From: Bacteroidales bacterium UBA1035 | Lineage (GTDB): Bacteria; Bacteroidota; Bacteroidia; Bacteroidales; Dysgonomonadaceae | DNA: 39,179 nt | Assembly: GCA_002316835.1 (NCBI GenBank) | Contig: DCEG01000009.1 | Coordinates: 1-39,179, forward strand | Direction: 5' to 3' | Shown here: positions 1 through 7,455 of the stretch, one piece after another | How the letters are laid out: every line of letters begins with the position of its first letter | Numbering within the stretch: the first letter of the stretch is position 1 | Notes under the pieces: generated by a model | Databases searched by the model: none | Seen by the model: the letters and a program-made list of their open reading frames with translations, nothing else | Told to the model about the DNA's origin: nothing | Made by a program: the position numbers and the translations under genes

Positions 1-20
1 AATTAACGCAACGCTACTAA

Positions 21-722
21 TTGGAACACATTGATTTGACCGCTCTTGATTCTTTGTCTAACCTATTCATTTCAAATAGTATATTGCTGAATAGTTTAGA
101 CTTAAAAGACTTATCTTCTTTGAAATCTTTGAATGTTTATCGGACCAGTATTAATAACTTAGATTTTAAAAACGCAACATCTTTAGAGAATTTATCTCTC
201 CAACATAACAATATTAACGAGTTGGATGTTTCTTATAATCCTAAATTAGTTTCTTTAAAAATCCGTGAAGCCAATTTGAAAAAATTAGACATATCCAAAA
301 ACACCAAGATTTCAAATTTGGAATTTGGAGGAATGTCTACTACTCCTTATAATTACGTTGTTTACAAAAGTCCTATCAGTACGATTGATTTGTCTAATAA
401 TACTGAGTTAACATCCCTAATATTTAATTACACAGAAATACGAACAGTAGACTTATCAAAGAATCCTAATATAAAAGATATTGACTGTAGTAATAATTTA
501 CTTGAAACAATTGACTTATCAAAAAACAAAAAAATAACAAATCTTAATTGTAGTAATAATAAACTTAAATCATTAGATATAAGTAATTCTCCAAATTTAT
601 TACACTTAGATTGCACAAATAACCCAATAGAGATTGTTTACGTCAATAAAGAATTCAATATAGGTAATCCGTTACCAAGCTATAAAATTCCCCCAAATGC
701 AATTTTTAAAGTTAAGGAATAA
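21..722 (+). pseudogene. Leucine-rich-repeat protein, 5'-truncated remnant or partial gene
   Basis: The readable frame is about nine repeats of 21-22 residues with the pattern L..L....N.L..LDLS.N, the Bacteroidetes type of extracellular leucine-rich repeat. The tail after the last repeat (Y-V-N-K-E-F-N-I then a proline-rich end) looks like the normal C-terminus of such proteins, so the 3' end seems intact. The 5' end does not: the frame opens at a TTG directly after an in-frame TAA at 18-20, there is no signal peptide or lipobox, and the protein starts in mid-repeat. Either a longer gene carries a nonsense mutation here or the window edge hides a frameshift; the 20 upstream bases cannot decide. 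Intact relatives are usually secreted surface proteins with binding roles. Function here is unknown. Confidence 0.55.
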
Positions 723-1076
723 TTATTGTCCTCCGTTTGTGCCAATTTACAATCGGTGTGTTGCGAAGCAAAAAGTTGCCTATCGGCAAACCTGCCAGTG
801 GCAGCCAGGCACGCTTTACAAAAGCGCGCCAGCGATGGAAGTTGCAAGTGCATATGGAATTGTTGTTCATGAATAACTTTCGGAATTTAATAGTATTATG
901 CTCCTTGAATTTGATTTTATTGATTTTATTGATACGAAAGTTGACGAGCAAAAAATTGAATTTGACTTTGTCATTCTCGTAGCTCATATGAACCTTGACG
1001 AGAGTAACAAAATTTACAATTGAAAAGAACACGGACTGTGTTTGTTGTAGATAAAGTAATTTTTAACACCTAAGTT
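723..1076. other. Gene-free stretch with repeat copy A
   Basis: Apart from the repeat at 741-837 this stretch is AT-rich and shows no convincing coding frame, RNA gene or terminator. It lies between the 3' ends of the leucine-rich-repeat frame and the convergent minus-strand gene that ends at 1077. Confidence 0.5.
741..837 (+). repeat. Dispersed hairpin-rich repeat, copy A
   Basis: This stretch is closely similar to 1909-2011 in the same orientation. Shared blocks include ATCGGTGTGTTGCGAAGCAA and CACGCTTTACAAAAGCGCGC. It contains the dyads CTGCCA-G-TGGCAG and CGCTTT-ACA-AAAGCG. It resembles REP-like intergenic elements; no transposase gene is in the window. Short frames through it on both strands are not credible genes. 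Confidence 0.75.
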
Positions 1077-1694
1077 TTATATCTCATGACAAAAAACATA
1101 TGTTGTATCTTTATGTATTTCAATTTTATCAATTAGAAGGAATGTATTTCTCTCAAAATTTATTTGGTATTCGGGCGTTACTCCTGAAGATTCCCCATGA
1201 TTGTAAATTAAATATACATCGTGCGCTTTTGTTTTGCCATTTGGTAATGGTTTAATTACAAGTTGTAATTCTCCTTTAAAATCATCCTTACTGCCTGTCA
1301 AATAATGTTTGTATTGGATGGAAACTTTCTTTTCAAATGCATCTTTGAAATCTTCTACATGAAAGTACTTTTCTTTTCTATAAATGATTTGATGTTTGGT
1401 TGTCGGCATTTTACTAAGTAAATTGTCGTATAATTGAATACATTCAGTTATGAACCTATTTGGAGCATATCCTAATGCCAACGGTGATTGTATTTCGCTA
1501 TAAAAACCTCCAATTAGAAGCACGTAAACAAAAAACTCATTTTTTGTTACTCCATATTTATCACATGAGTTTATATGTTTAGGAAATTCGGTATCGACTA
1601 ATTTAACATAATTGTCGATGGTTAATCCTAACACAACTTTACTTCTATAGTCTGTTGGCGCAAGTTGTATTAACTTATTTAAATCGTTATCCAT
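1077..1694 (-). CDS. Orphan protein resembling ADP-ribosyltransferases (R-S-E type), possibly degenerate
   Basis: A 205-residue cytosolic protein with no signal peptide. By eye its layout follows small ADP-ribosyltransferase domains. A helical N-terminal half runs into K-M-P....I-I-Y-R (about residue 105, the usual NAD-binding Arg strand). Then comes H-Y-L-T-G-S-K-D (about 130-137, the place of the S-T-S strand), and last P-E-Y-Q-I-N-F-E-R-N-T, the place of the E-x-E strand and the turn before it. In that alignment the second glutamate of E-x-E is a glutamine, so activity would be doubtful or specificity altered. The gene is AT-rich, stands alone and sits between two copies of the same repeat, which suggests an acquired cargo gene, perhaps a toxin or effector. 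No immunity or antitoxin gene is recognised beside it. The family call is inference from motif order only. Confidence 0.4.
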   Translation of the reverse strand: MDNDLNKLIQLAPTDYRSKVVLGLTIDNYVKLVDTEFPKHINSCDKYGVTKNEFFVYVLLIGGFYSEIQSPLALGYAPNRFITECIQLYDNLLSKMPTTKHQIIYRKEKYFHVEDFKDAFEKKVSIQYKHYLTGSKDDFKGELQLVIKPLPNGKTKAHDVYLIYNHGESSGVTPEYQINFERNTFLLIDKIEIHKDTTYVFCHEI

Positions 1695-1745
1695 TTGATT
1701 ATCATATTATCTTAGCACCTCTCAAAAGACGGTCGTAGTGGATTA

Positions 1746-1753
1746 CAAAGATA
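1746..1753 (-). promoter_or_regulatory. Candidate -7 element (TAtcTTTG) for the 1077-1694 gene
   Basis: On the minus strand the bases read TATCTTTG, a match to the Bacteroidetes -7 consensus TAnnTTTG, about 50 nt before the start codon. No clear -33 TTTG is seen at the usual spacing. Confidence 0.35.
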
Positions 1754-1908
1754 CTAAACTGGACAATTCTTATGCATAATTCTTCGTTATTTGTGCCCAT
1801 TTGAATTAATGTCCGCTCACACATTTTTTTTTGATATGTAAGATTAAAAAAATTACCTTTTGTAGAAAGGGAAAAGTTTAAAATATCCTCAAACCTCCCC
1901 CCCGCTCG

Positions 1909-2011
1909 CGCCGATTTATAATCGGTGTGTTGCGAAGCAAAAAAGTTGCCTGTCGGCAGACCTGCTCGCGACAGGCGGGCACGCTTTACAAAAGCGCGCC
2001 AGCGAGAGCGG
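1909..2011 (+). repeat. Dispersed hairpin-rich repeat, copy B
   Basis: Second copy of the element at 741-837, same orientation. It holds three dyads: CCGAT-TTATA-ATCGG, an interrupted CCTGTCG...CGACAGG stem with an inner GCAG-AC-CTGC, and CGCTTT-ACA-AAAGCG. It lies just upstream of the HerA-like gene and creates a false 66-codon upstream extension of that reading frame. Confidence 0.75.
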
Positions 2012-2085
2012 AAACTTTGACAAAGGTATCCTCACAAAAATCACCAATCTTCTCCATTTTCACTCCTCATTTTAAACAAATTTCT

Positions 2086-2093
2086 TACCTTTG
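2086..2093 (+). promoter_or_regulatory. -7 promoter element (TAccTTTG) of the HerA-like gene
   Basis: TACCTTTG matches the Bacteroidetes -7 consensus TAnnTTTG and lies 31 nt before the ATG at 2125. This supports that ATG as the true start and places the repeat upstream of the transcript. No good -33 TTTG is seen. Confidence 0.6.
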
Positions 2094-2124
2094 CCCTATA
2101 TACCAATTAAAATCTTACAACCCT

Positions 2125-3663
2125 ATGTTCGACAACAGCAACCGCGCTTTTATAGCCATTAACGACGAAGCGGAAGTGTGCCTGATACCCAAAATGGCCA
2201 ACCGCCACGGATTAATTACCGGCGCCACAGGAACCGGGAAAACCGTAACCCTGCAAACTCTTTCCGAAACTTTTAGCGAAATGGGAGTTCCCGTTTTTGC
2301 TGCCGATATGAAAGGCGACCTTTCGGGTGTGGCAAAAACCGGAGGGAACAAAGACAGTGTAAATAAACGCGTGGAAAGTTATAAATTAGCCGAAAAAGGT
2401 TTTGAGTATAAAGGTTTTCCGGTGCGATTCTGGGATGTTTTCGGCGAACAAGGACATCCTGTCCGCACAACGGTTACAGAAATGGGGCCGCTGTTGCTTG
2501 AACGACTGCTGCAACTGAACGAAACTCAGGGAGCGGTGCTCACGATGGTGTTTAAAATTGCCGACGACAACAATTTGCTGCTCCTCGATTTGAAGGATTT
2601 GCAAAAAATGATCCAATTTGTGGGCGACAATCGCGCAAAATTCACCACCGAATACGGAAACATTTCTCCTGCCAGCATCGGCGCTATTCAGCGTGCTTTA
2701 CTGCGGTTGGAAAGCGAAGGTGCCGATAAATTCTTCGGTGAGCCCGAACTGGTAATTACCGATTTCATGCAAACCGAACAGGGAAAAGGCGTCATCAACA
2801 TTCTGGCTGCTGACAAACTGATGAACTCTCCCCGGGTTTACACCACTTTCCTGCTTTGGTTGCTCGACGATTTGTTTAACAACCTTCCCGAAGTGGGCGA
2901 TATGGATAAACCCAAGCTGGTTTTCTTTTTCGATGAAGCGCACATGCTTTTTAACGATATGCCCAAGCTACTCCTCGAAAAAGTAGAACAAATTGTTCGT
3001 CTTATCCGCTCCAAAGGAGTTGGTATTTATTTCTGCACACAAAATCCTGCAGATATTCCGCCCGTTATTCTCGGACAGCTTGGTAACCGGGTTCAGCATG
3101 CGCTACGCGCTTATACTCCCAACGATCAGAAAGCCGTGAAAGTGGCAGCCAATACTTTCCGTCCCAACCCAAAATTCAATACAGAAACGGCCATTACCGA
3201 ACTCAATACCGGCGAAGCGCTGGTATCGTTCCTCGATGAGAAAGGCGCTCCACAAATGGTGCAGCGTGCCAACATTCTTCCTCCGCAAGGCCAAATCGGG
3301 CCGATTACCTCCGGTGAAAGAGACCAGATAATGAGACAATCGCTCATCTACGGAGTGTATGAAAAGCTGGTAGATCGGGAATCAGCTTTCGAAATTCTTT
3401 CCAAAAAGCAGGAATTGCTTGCCGAAGAGCGACAACAGGCAGAAGCCGAAAAAGAACGCGTACGCCAGGAAAGAGAAGAGCGCAAAGCACAGGCAGAAGC
3501 TGAACGTGAAAGACGTGCCGAAGCCCGTCGGAAAAAAGAAGAGCGCGGAATAGTGGGCGATTTGCTGGAACAAGTAGGTAAAAGTGCTACGCGTCAAATA
3601 AGTTCACAACTCGGAAGGACCATCACAAGAAGCATTTTCGGTGCATTCTTCGGGAAGAAATAA
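2125..3663 (+). CDS. HerA-like ATPase / DUF853 family protein (YjgR type)
   Basis: A 512-residue cytosolic P-loop ATPase of the HerA/FtsK-like superfamily. The Walker A motif G-A-T-G-T-G-K-T is at residues 33-40 and Walker B L-V-F-F-F-D-E at 265-271. The length matches E. coli YjgR (about 500 residues). Residues about 435-495 are a highly charged Glu/Arg/Ala-rich segment predicted by eye to be a coiled coil. The open frame runs back to 1927, but those 66 codons lie in a dispersed repeat and upstream of the promoter. The ATG at 2125 gives the family's normal N-terminus with the nucleotide-binding loop soon after it. HerA-like ATPases translocate DNA or remodel complexes; the cellular role of the DUF853 branch is not settled. 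No nuclease partner (NurA) is adjacent. Confidence 0.9.
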   Translation: MFDNSNRAFIAINDEAEVCLIPKMANRHGLITGATGTGKTVTLQTLSETFSEMGVPVFAADMKGDLSGVAKTGGNKDSVNKRVESYKLAEKGFEYKGFPVRFWDVFGEQGHPVRTTVTEMGPLLLERLLQLNETQGAVLTMVFKIADDNNLLLLDLKDLQKMIQFVGDNRAKFTTEYGNISPASIGAIQRALLRLESEGADKFFGEPELVITDFMQTEQGKGVINILAADKLMNSPRVYTTFLLWLLDDLFNNLPEVGDMDKPKLVFFFDEAHMLFNDMPKLLLEKVEQIVRLIRSKGVGIYFCTQNPADIPPVILGQLGNRVQHALRAYTPNDQKAVKVAANTFRPNPKFNTETAITELNTGEALVSFLDEKGAPQMVQRANILPPQGQIGPITSGERDQIMRQSLIYGVYEKLVDRESAFEILSKKQELLAEERQQAEAEKERVRQEREERKAQAEAERERRAEARRKKEERGIVGDLLEQVGKSATRQISSQLGRTITRSIFGAFFGKK

Positions 3664-3970
3664 TTGGTGGCTGTTGGCATAAAGACTTAAAGTTCGTAAT
3701 ATGCTTGGTTTTGCCATAACCCCTCCCCGCCTGACAGCGGTACTCCCCTTTGCTAAAGGGGAGAGTAACGAACTACTAAAAATCTCAAGCAGGTAAAATA
3801 TACACCCCCGCAGCCGCCCCCTTCACAAAAGAGGACGAGCGAAGCGGAGGGATTATTCTACCAATGAGTCAGACGCAACGTTGAAAACAAAAAGTCCAAC
3901 AATCTAAAAGTCTATCAGTCTAACGTCTTGGCTCTTTGTTCTTGGTTCTAAAATCTTTGCTCTAAACAAT
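3664..3970. other. Intergenic region with low-complexity palindromic repeat
   Basis: No gene is seen. At 3743-3763 a perfect dyad CTCCCCTTT-GCT-AAAGGGGAG is present, followed at about 3805-3853 by a C-rich then purine-rich segment containing GAGCGAAGCGGAGGG. These look like dispersed intergenic repeats. The hairpin has no T-run after it, so it is not called a terminator. Confidence 0.5.
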
Positions 3971-5455
3971 ATGTACACACAATTCTTCAAACACCACTGG
4001 CTAAAAAGTGTCCGAGCACCCGGGTATTACAAAAATCTGATTGTAAATATCTTTATGGGACTGAGCATTTTATATTTTTTAGTCATTTTCGTACTCATGG
4101 GGTTTATGCTGCCGAAGATTCTGGCAGAAGCTGCTCCGCAACTCGATCCCGCACTCACATTCAACGGTGCGATGTTTTTCGTAATAGTTTTGGCATTGCT
4201 CATTCGATTTCTTTTTCAACCGTTAAGCACCATCAACCTGCAAAGCTATCAGGTATTGCCCATCAAAAGAAGCAAACTGGTCAATTATCTTTTGCTTAAA
4301 CCGTTGCTTAACCCGGCAAATTACCTCACGCTTAGCTTTGCCATTCCTTTTGCCATAACGGGAATTAACCCGTCTTACGGTATCGGCGGAGCGTTTCAGT
4401 TTATTCTGATCGTGATTTTCCTGATTTGGTTCAATACGCTTTTTGCGATTTTTCTAAAGCGTAAATTCGGATCGAACATCCTGGGAATTATAGTTTTTCT
4501 GGCAATCATTGCCGGATTAGTTGCGTTGGAATATTTCAAAATCTATTCCATTTTCGATATGTCTCAGCGTGTTTTCGGGTTCCTTATTGAAAATCCTATC
4601 GGATTGTTAGTTGTCATGGGACTTAGTGCTGTAGCATTCGTGCTGAACAAATGGTTTTTCGCTCAAAACTATTATCCCGAAAGCTTCGATAAAAAGGTTG
4701 CTAAAAAACAACAGGCCGAGACCCAAAACTTCTCGTTTATGGAGCGGTTCGGGAAAATCGGGGAGATTATTTCACTCGAAATGAAACTCGCGCTGCGTCA
4801 CAAACGAACCAAGAACGTACTTTACACAGCTGCGCTTTTCCTGCTTTACGGGTTGCTGTTTTATCCGAACGATATGTATAAAGAAAACGATGCGATGTTG
4901 ATGCTCGTTGCCATTTTCGTTACCGGGATCGGAATGATTCTGTTCGGGCAATGGATCATCAACTGGGAAGGCTCGTATTTTGACTTTCTGATGACTAGGA
5001 ACATTGATACTCAATCATACATTAAAGCAAATTATTTTCTGTTACTATCGCTTAGCATTGTTTCTTTTATCCTCACAACACCTTATTTTTTGTTTGGAAC
5101 AGATATTTTGATCAACCATTCGGTAGCATTTTTATACAACGTAGGTGTAAATATTCATGTATATCTTTTTGGAGCAACGTTCAATACCAAGCGATTGGAA
5201 TTATCAAAAGGTTCAGCCATGAATATGCAGGGTGTGAGCTACAAAAATTTTATAGTTATAATTCCGTTGCTGATAGTTCCTATGGGATTGATCGGTATTT
5301 TCTCGTTGTTCGGTGCAAAAAATATCGCACTGATTATTTTAGCTGTACTGGGGTTAGCCGGGATTATTTTCTGGAAACAACTTCTCGAAATCACCGAAAA
5401 ACAGTTTCTAAGAAGGAAATACGCGCTCTGCGAAGGATTCAGGAAAAAGGAGTGA
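3971..5455 (+). CDS. DUF5687-type ABC exporter permease
   Basis: A 494-residue integral membrane protein with about ten hydrophobic segments in two groups, separated by a hydrophilic stretch with a Lys/Gln-rich linker around residues 235-260. It begins with a short cytosolic stretch (F-K-H-H-W-L-K-S-V-R) before the first membrane helix. This layout and length fit DUF5687, a Bacteroidetes family of ABC-2-like permeases. The next gene, 61 bp downstream on the same strand, is an ABC ATPase with no membrane domain, so the two probably form one exporter. The substrate cannot be deduced. The ATG at 3971 is the first start in the frame. Confidence 0.8.
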   Translation: MYTQFFKHHWLKSVRAPGYYKNLIVNIFMGLSILYFLVIFVLMGFMLPKILAEAAPQLDPALTFNGAMFFVIVLALLIRFLFQPLSTINLQSYQVLPIKRSKLVNYLLLKPLLNPANYLTLSFAIPFAITGINPSYGIGGAFQFILIVIFLIWFNTLFAIFLKRKFGSNILGIIVFLAIIAGLVALEYFKIYSIFDMSQRVFGFLIENPIGLLVVMGLSAVAFVLNKWFFAQNYYPESFDKKVAKKQQAETQNFSFMERFGKIGEIISLEMKLALRHKRTKNVLYTAALFLLYGLLFYPNDMYKENDAMLMLVAIFVTGIGMILFGQWIINWEGSYFDFLMTRNIDTQSYIKANYFLLLSLSIVSFILTTPYFLFGTDILINHSVAFLYNVGVNIHVYLFGATFNTKRLELSKGSAMNMQGVSYKNFIVIIPLLIVPMGLIGIFSLFGAKNIALIILAVLGLAGIIFWKQLLEITEKQFLRRKYALCEGFRKKE

Positions 5456-5516
5456 GCTTCTCCCTAAATTTCCTAAAGAAACCTGCATATACAATAAACG
5501 ACTAAAAACAAACAAT

Positions 5517-6290
5517 ATGAACACTGAAGAAATTCAATCAACTATAAACACCACAATTACAATGCCTCCACCTGTACCGGTTACAGCAAATACTGTAATT
5601 AAGGCAACCGATCTCAGGAAAATATACAACGGCGTAGCCGTACTGAATATTCCGGAAATAACCATTAAGAATGGCGAAAGTTTCGGATTGGTAGGAAATA
5701 ACGGAGCAGGGAAAACCACTTTTTTCCGATTAATTCTTGATTTGATTGAAGCAAGTTCCGGAGAAGTGCGTATCGACGGCGAGAAAGTTGCCCGCCACGA
5801 CGATTGGAAAGCGAAAGTAGGTTCATTTCTTGATGAAAGTTTCCTTATCGATTTTCTTACTCCCGAAGAATATTTTAACTTCACGGGCAAAGTATATGGA
5901 AAATCGGTAGGCGATATCACCGCTTTCCTGGAATCGATGAAAGAGTTCTTTAACGGCGAAATTTTAGGTTCAAAGAAATTGATCCGTGACCTATCGAAAG
6001 GAAATCAGAAAAAGACAGGGATTGCAGCTGCTCTCCTGTCCGATCCACAAATACTTATCCTCGACGAGCCGTTCACTGCTCTCGATCCTACATCACAAAT
6101 CCGCCTGAAGCGGATGCTGAACGAGCTGAAAATCAAAAAAAACATGACGATGCTTATCTCAAGCCACGACCTCAATCACGTTACCGAAGTATGCGATCGA
6201 ATAGTGGTTCTCGAAAAAGGACTTGTTGTGCGCGATATTCACACCACTGAAGACACGCTGAAAGAATTGGAAAGTTATTTTGCAGTGTAG
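5517..6290 (+). CDS. ABC transporter ATP-binding protein, partner of the DUF5687 permease
   Basis: A 257-residue ABC ATPase. After a poorly conserved Pro/Thr-rich N-terminal stretch of about 28 residues, Walker A is G-N-N-G-A-G-K-T (60-67), the signature is L-S-K-G-N (159-163, a variant of LSGGQ) and Walker B is I-L-I-L-D-E-P (179-185). It is followed by the D-loop A-L-D and the switch histidine in S-S-H-D. This is the CcmA/YhaQ-like exporter type, energising export by the permease encoded just upstream. The following amidase starts 4 nt after its stop, so all three are likely one transcript. Confidence 0.9.
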   Translation: MNTEEIQSTINTTITMPPPVPVTANTVIKATDLRKIYNGVAVLNIPEITIKNGESFGLVGNNGAGKTTFFRLILDLIEASSGEVRIDGEKVARHDDWKAKVGSFLDESFLIDFLTPEEYFNFTGKVYGKSVGDITAFLESMKEFFNGEILGSKKLIRDLSKGNQKKTGIAAALLSDPQILILDEPFTALDPTSQIRLKRMLNELKIKKNMTMLISSHDLNHVTEVCDRIVVLEKGLVVRDIHTTEDTLKELESYFAV

Positions 6291-6294
6291 GCTT

Positions 6295-7242
6295 ATGCAA
6301 AAAATCAAAATATCCACCGCCCAGTTCGAAAACAAAAGTGGAGACAAGAAATACAACCTTTCTGTTATTGAACGTCTTGCTCAACAAGCAGCCAAAGAAG
6401 GATCGGATGTTATCGCTTTTCATGAATGCTCCGTCACCGGTTATACATTTGCGAGAAATCTATCAAAAGAAAAAATGCTCGACCTGGCTGAGTTTATCCC
6501 GGATGGAGATAGTGTTGCAAAACTTATCGGGATTGCGAAACAAAACAACATTGTTGTACTGGCAGGATTATTTGAGAAAGACGAAGACAATAACCTGTTC
6601 AAAGCTTATGTTTGTGTAGATAAAAATGGGTTAGTTGCAAAACATCGGAAGCTTCATCCGTTTATCAATCCATATTTAACAGCAGGCGAGCATTATACAG
6701 TTTTTGAAATATTGGGATGGAAATGCGGAATTTTAATTTGCTACGATAATAATATTGTCGAAAATGTAAGGGCAACTAAACTCTTAGGAGCCGATATTAT
6801 TTTTATGCCGCACGTAACCATGTGTACACCATCTACCCGGCCGGGAGCGGGATTTGTTGATCCTAAACTTTGGGAAAATAAGGAGAACGATCCAACTTCG
6901 TTGCGATTGGAATTTGATGGAATGAAAGGCCGAGCCTGGTTAATGAAATGGTTACCTGCAAGAGCATACGACAATGCTATATACGCCATCTTCTCCAATC
7001 CCATCGGGATGGATGACGATCAGTTGAAAAACGGCTGTTCCATGATCATTGATCCGTTTGGCGATATTATTGCCGAATGCCGTTCGTTTGATGACAGTTT
7101 TGTAACTGCTACCATTACACCTGAAAAACTAACGCTCGCCGGTGGATACCGATACATAAAAGCCAGACGTCCCGGGTTATACAAAGATATTATAGGTAAG
7201 GAACACGATCCGGAACAAAAGGTAATCTGGATGAAACAATAG
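6295..7242 (+). CDS. Nitrilase-family carbon-nitrogen hydrolase (amidase)
   Basis: A 315-residue cytosolic hydrolase of the nitrilase superfamily, which cleaves non-peptide C-N bonds in amides, nitriles or carbamoyl groups. The catalytic triad is visible: Glu44 in A-F-H-E-C-S, Lys119 in K-H-R-K-L-H-P and Cys149 in C-G-I-L-I-C-Y-D. A segment around residues 175-235, with a run of charged residues and a Trp-rich stretch, is an insertion-like variable part that may set specificity. The frame can be extended to a TTG at 6280 inside the ABC gene, but the ATG at 6295 gives the usual start a few residues before the first strand. Its place behind an exporter is unusual; a link to the exported compound is only a guess. 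Confidence 0.88.
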   Translation: MQKIKISTAQFENKSGDKKYNLSVIERLAQQAAKEGSDVIAFHECSVTGYTFARNLSKEKMLDLAEFIPDGDSVAKLIGIAKQNNIVVLAGLFEKDEDNNLFKAYVCVDKNGLVAKHRKLHPFINPYLTAGEHYTVFEILGWKCGILICYDNNIVENVRATKLLGADIIFMPHVTMCTPSTRPGAGFVDPKLWENKENDPTSLRLEFDGMKGRAWLMKWLPARAYDNAIYAIFSNPIGMDDDQLKNGCSMIIDPFGDIIAECRSFDDSFVTATITPEKLTLAGGYRYIKARRPGLYKDIIGKEHDPEQKVIWMKQ

Positions 7243-7322
7243 CTTGCCCGCGAACAATTTCGGTATGAAGAAACTCAAACCAACTTTAATTTAACTTCTT
7301 AAAAAAAGGGAAAGCCGATTGT

Positions 7323-7338
7323 ATTTGTATGTACAAAT
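7323..7338. promoter_or_regulatory. Perfect dyad ATTTGTA-TG-TACAAAT of unknown role
   Basis: A 7-2-7 perfect inverted repeat lies in the spacer between the convergent amidase and M14 genes. It has no T-run, so a terminator is unlikely. It could be a protein-binding site or chance in AT-rich DNA. Confidence 0.3.
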
Positions 7339-7455
7339 GAAATCAGCCAGACCCTTAAAAACTAAATCTTATGAAAACCGCACGTCGATATAGTTTTTTG
7401 AAATTCTTAATCTCGACTATTAAAAGTTTTAATCGTATCAACAAATTACAAATTA

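Larger units (their letters stand above)
1695..2124. other. Intergenic region with repeat copy B and a promoter
   Basis: This divergent spacer holds the candidate promoter of the minus-strand gene near 1746, repeat copy B at 1909-2011 and the promoter of the HerA-like gene at 2086-2093. No additional gene is seen. Confidence 0.6.

Noticed and set aside
21..722. The leucine-rich repeats as a CRISPR array or other DNA-level repeat
   Set aside because: The periodicity is at protein level with variable nucleotides and no identical repeat/spacer structure.
712..1032. Short overlapping frames on both strands near the first repeat copy
   Set aside because: They are created by the repeat sequence, have no recognisable product and no start context.
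1927..2124. Upstream in-frame extension of the HerA-like gene
   Set aside because: It lies in a dispersed repeat and upstream of the TAccTTTG promoter; the ATG at 2125 gives the family's normal N-terminus.
3743..3763. Perfect hairpin after the HerA-like gene as a terminator
   Set aside because: It is followed by AGTAACGAAC with no T-run, and similar blocks look like dispersed repeats.
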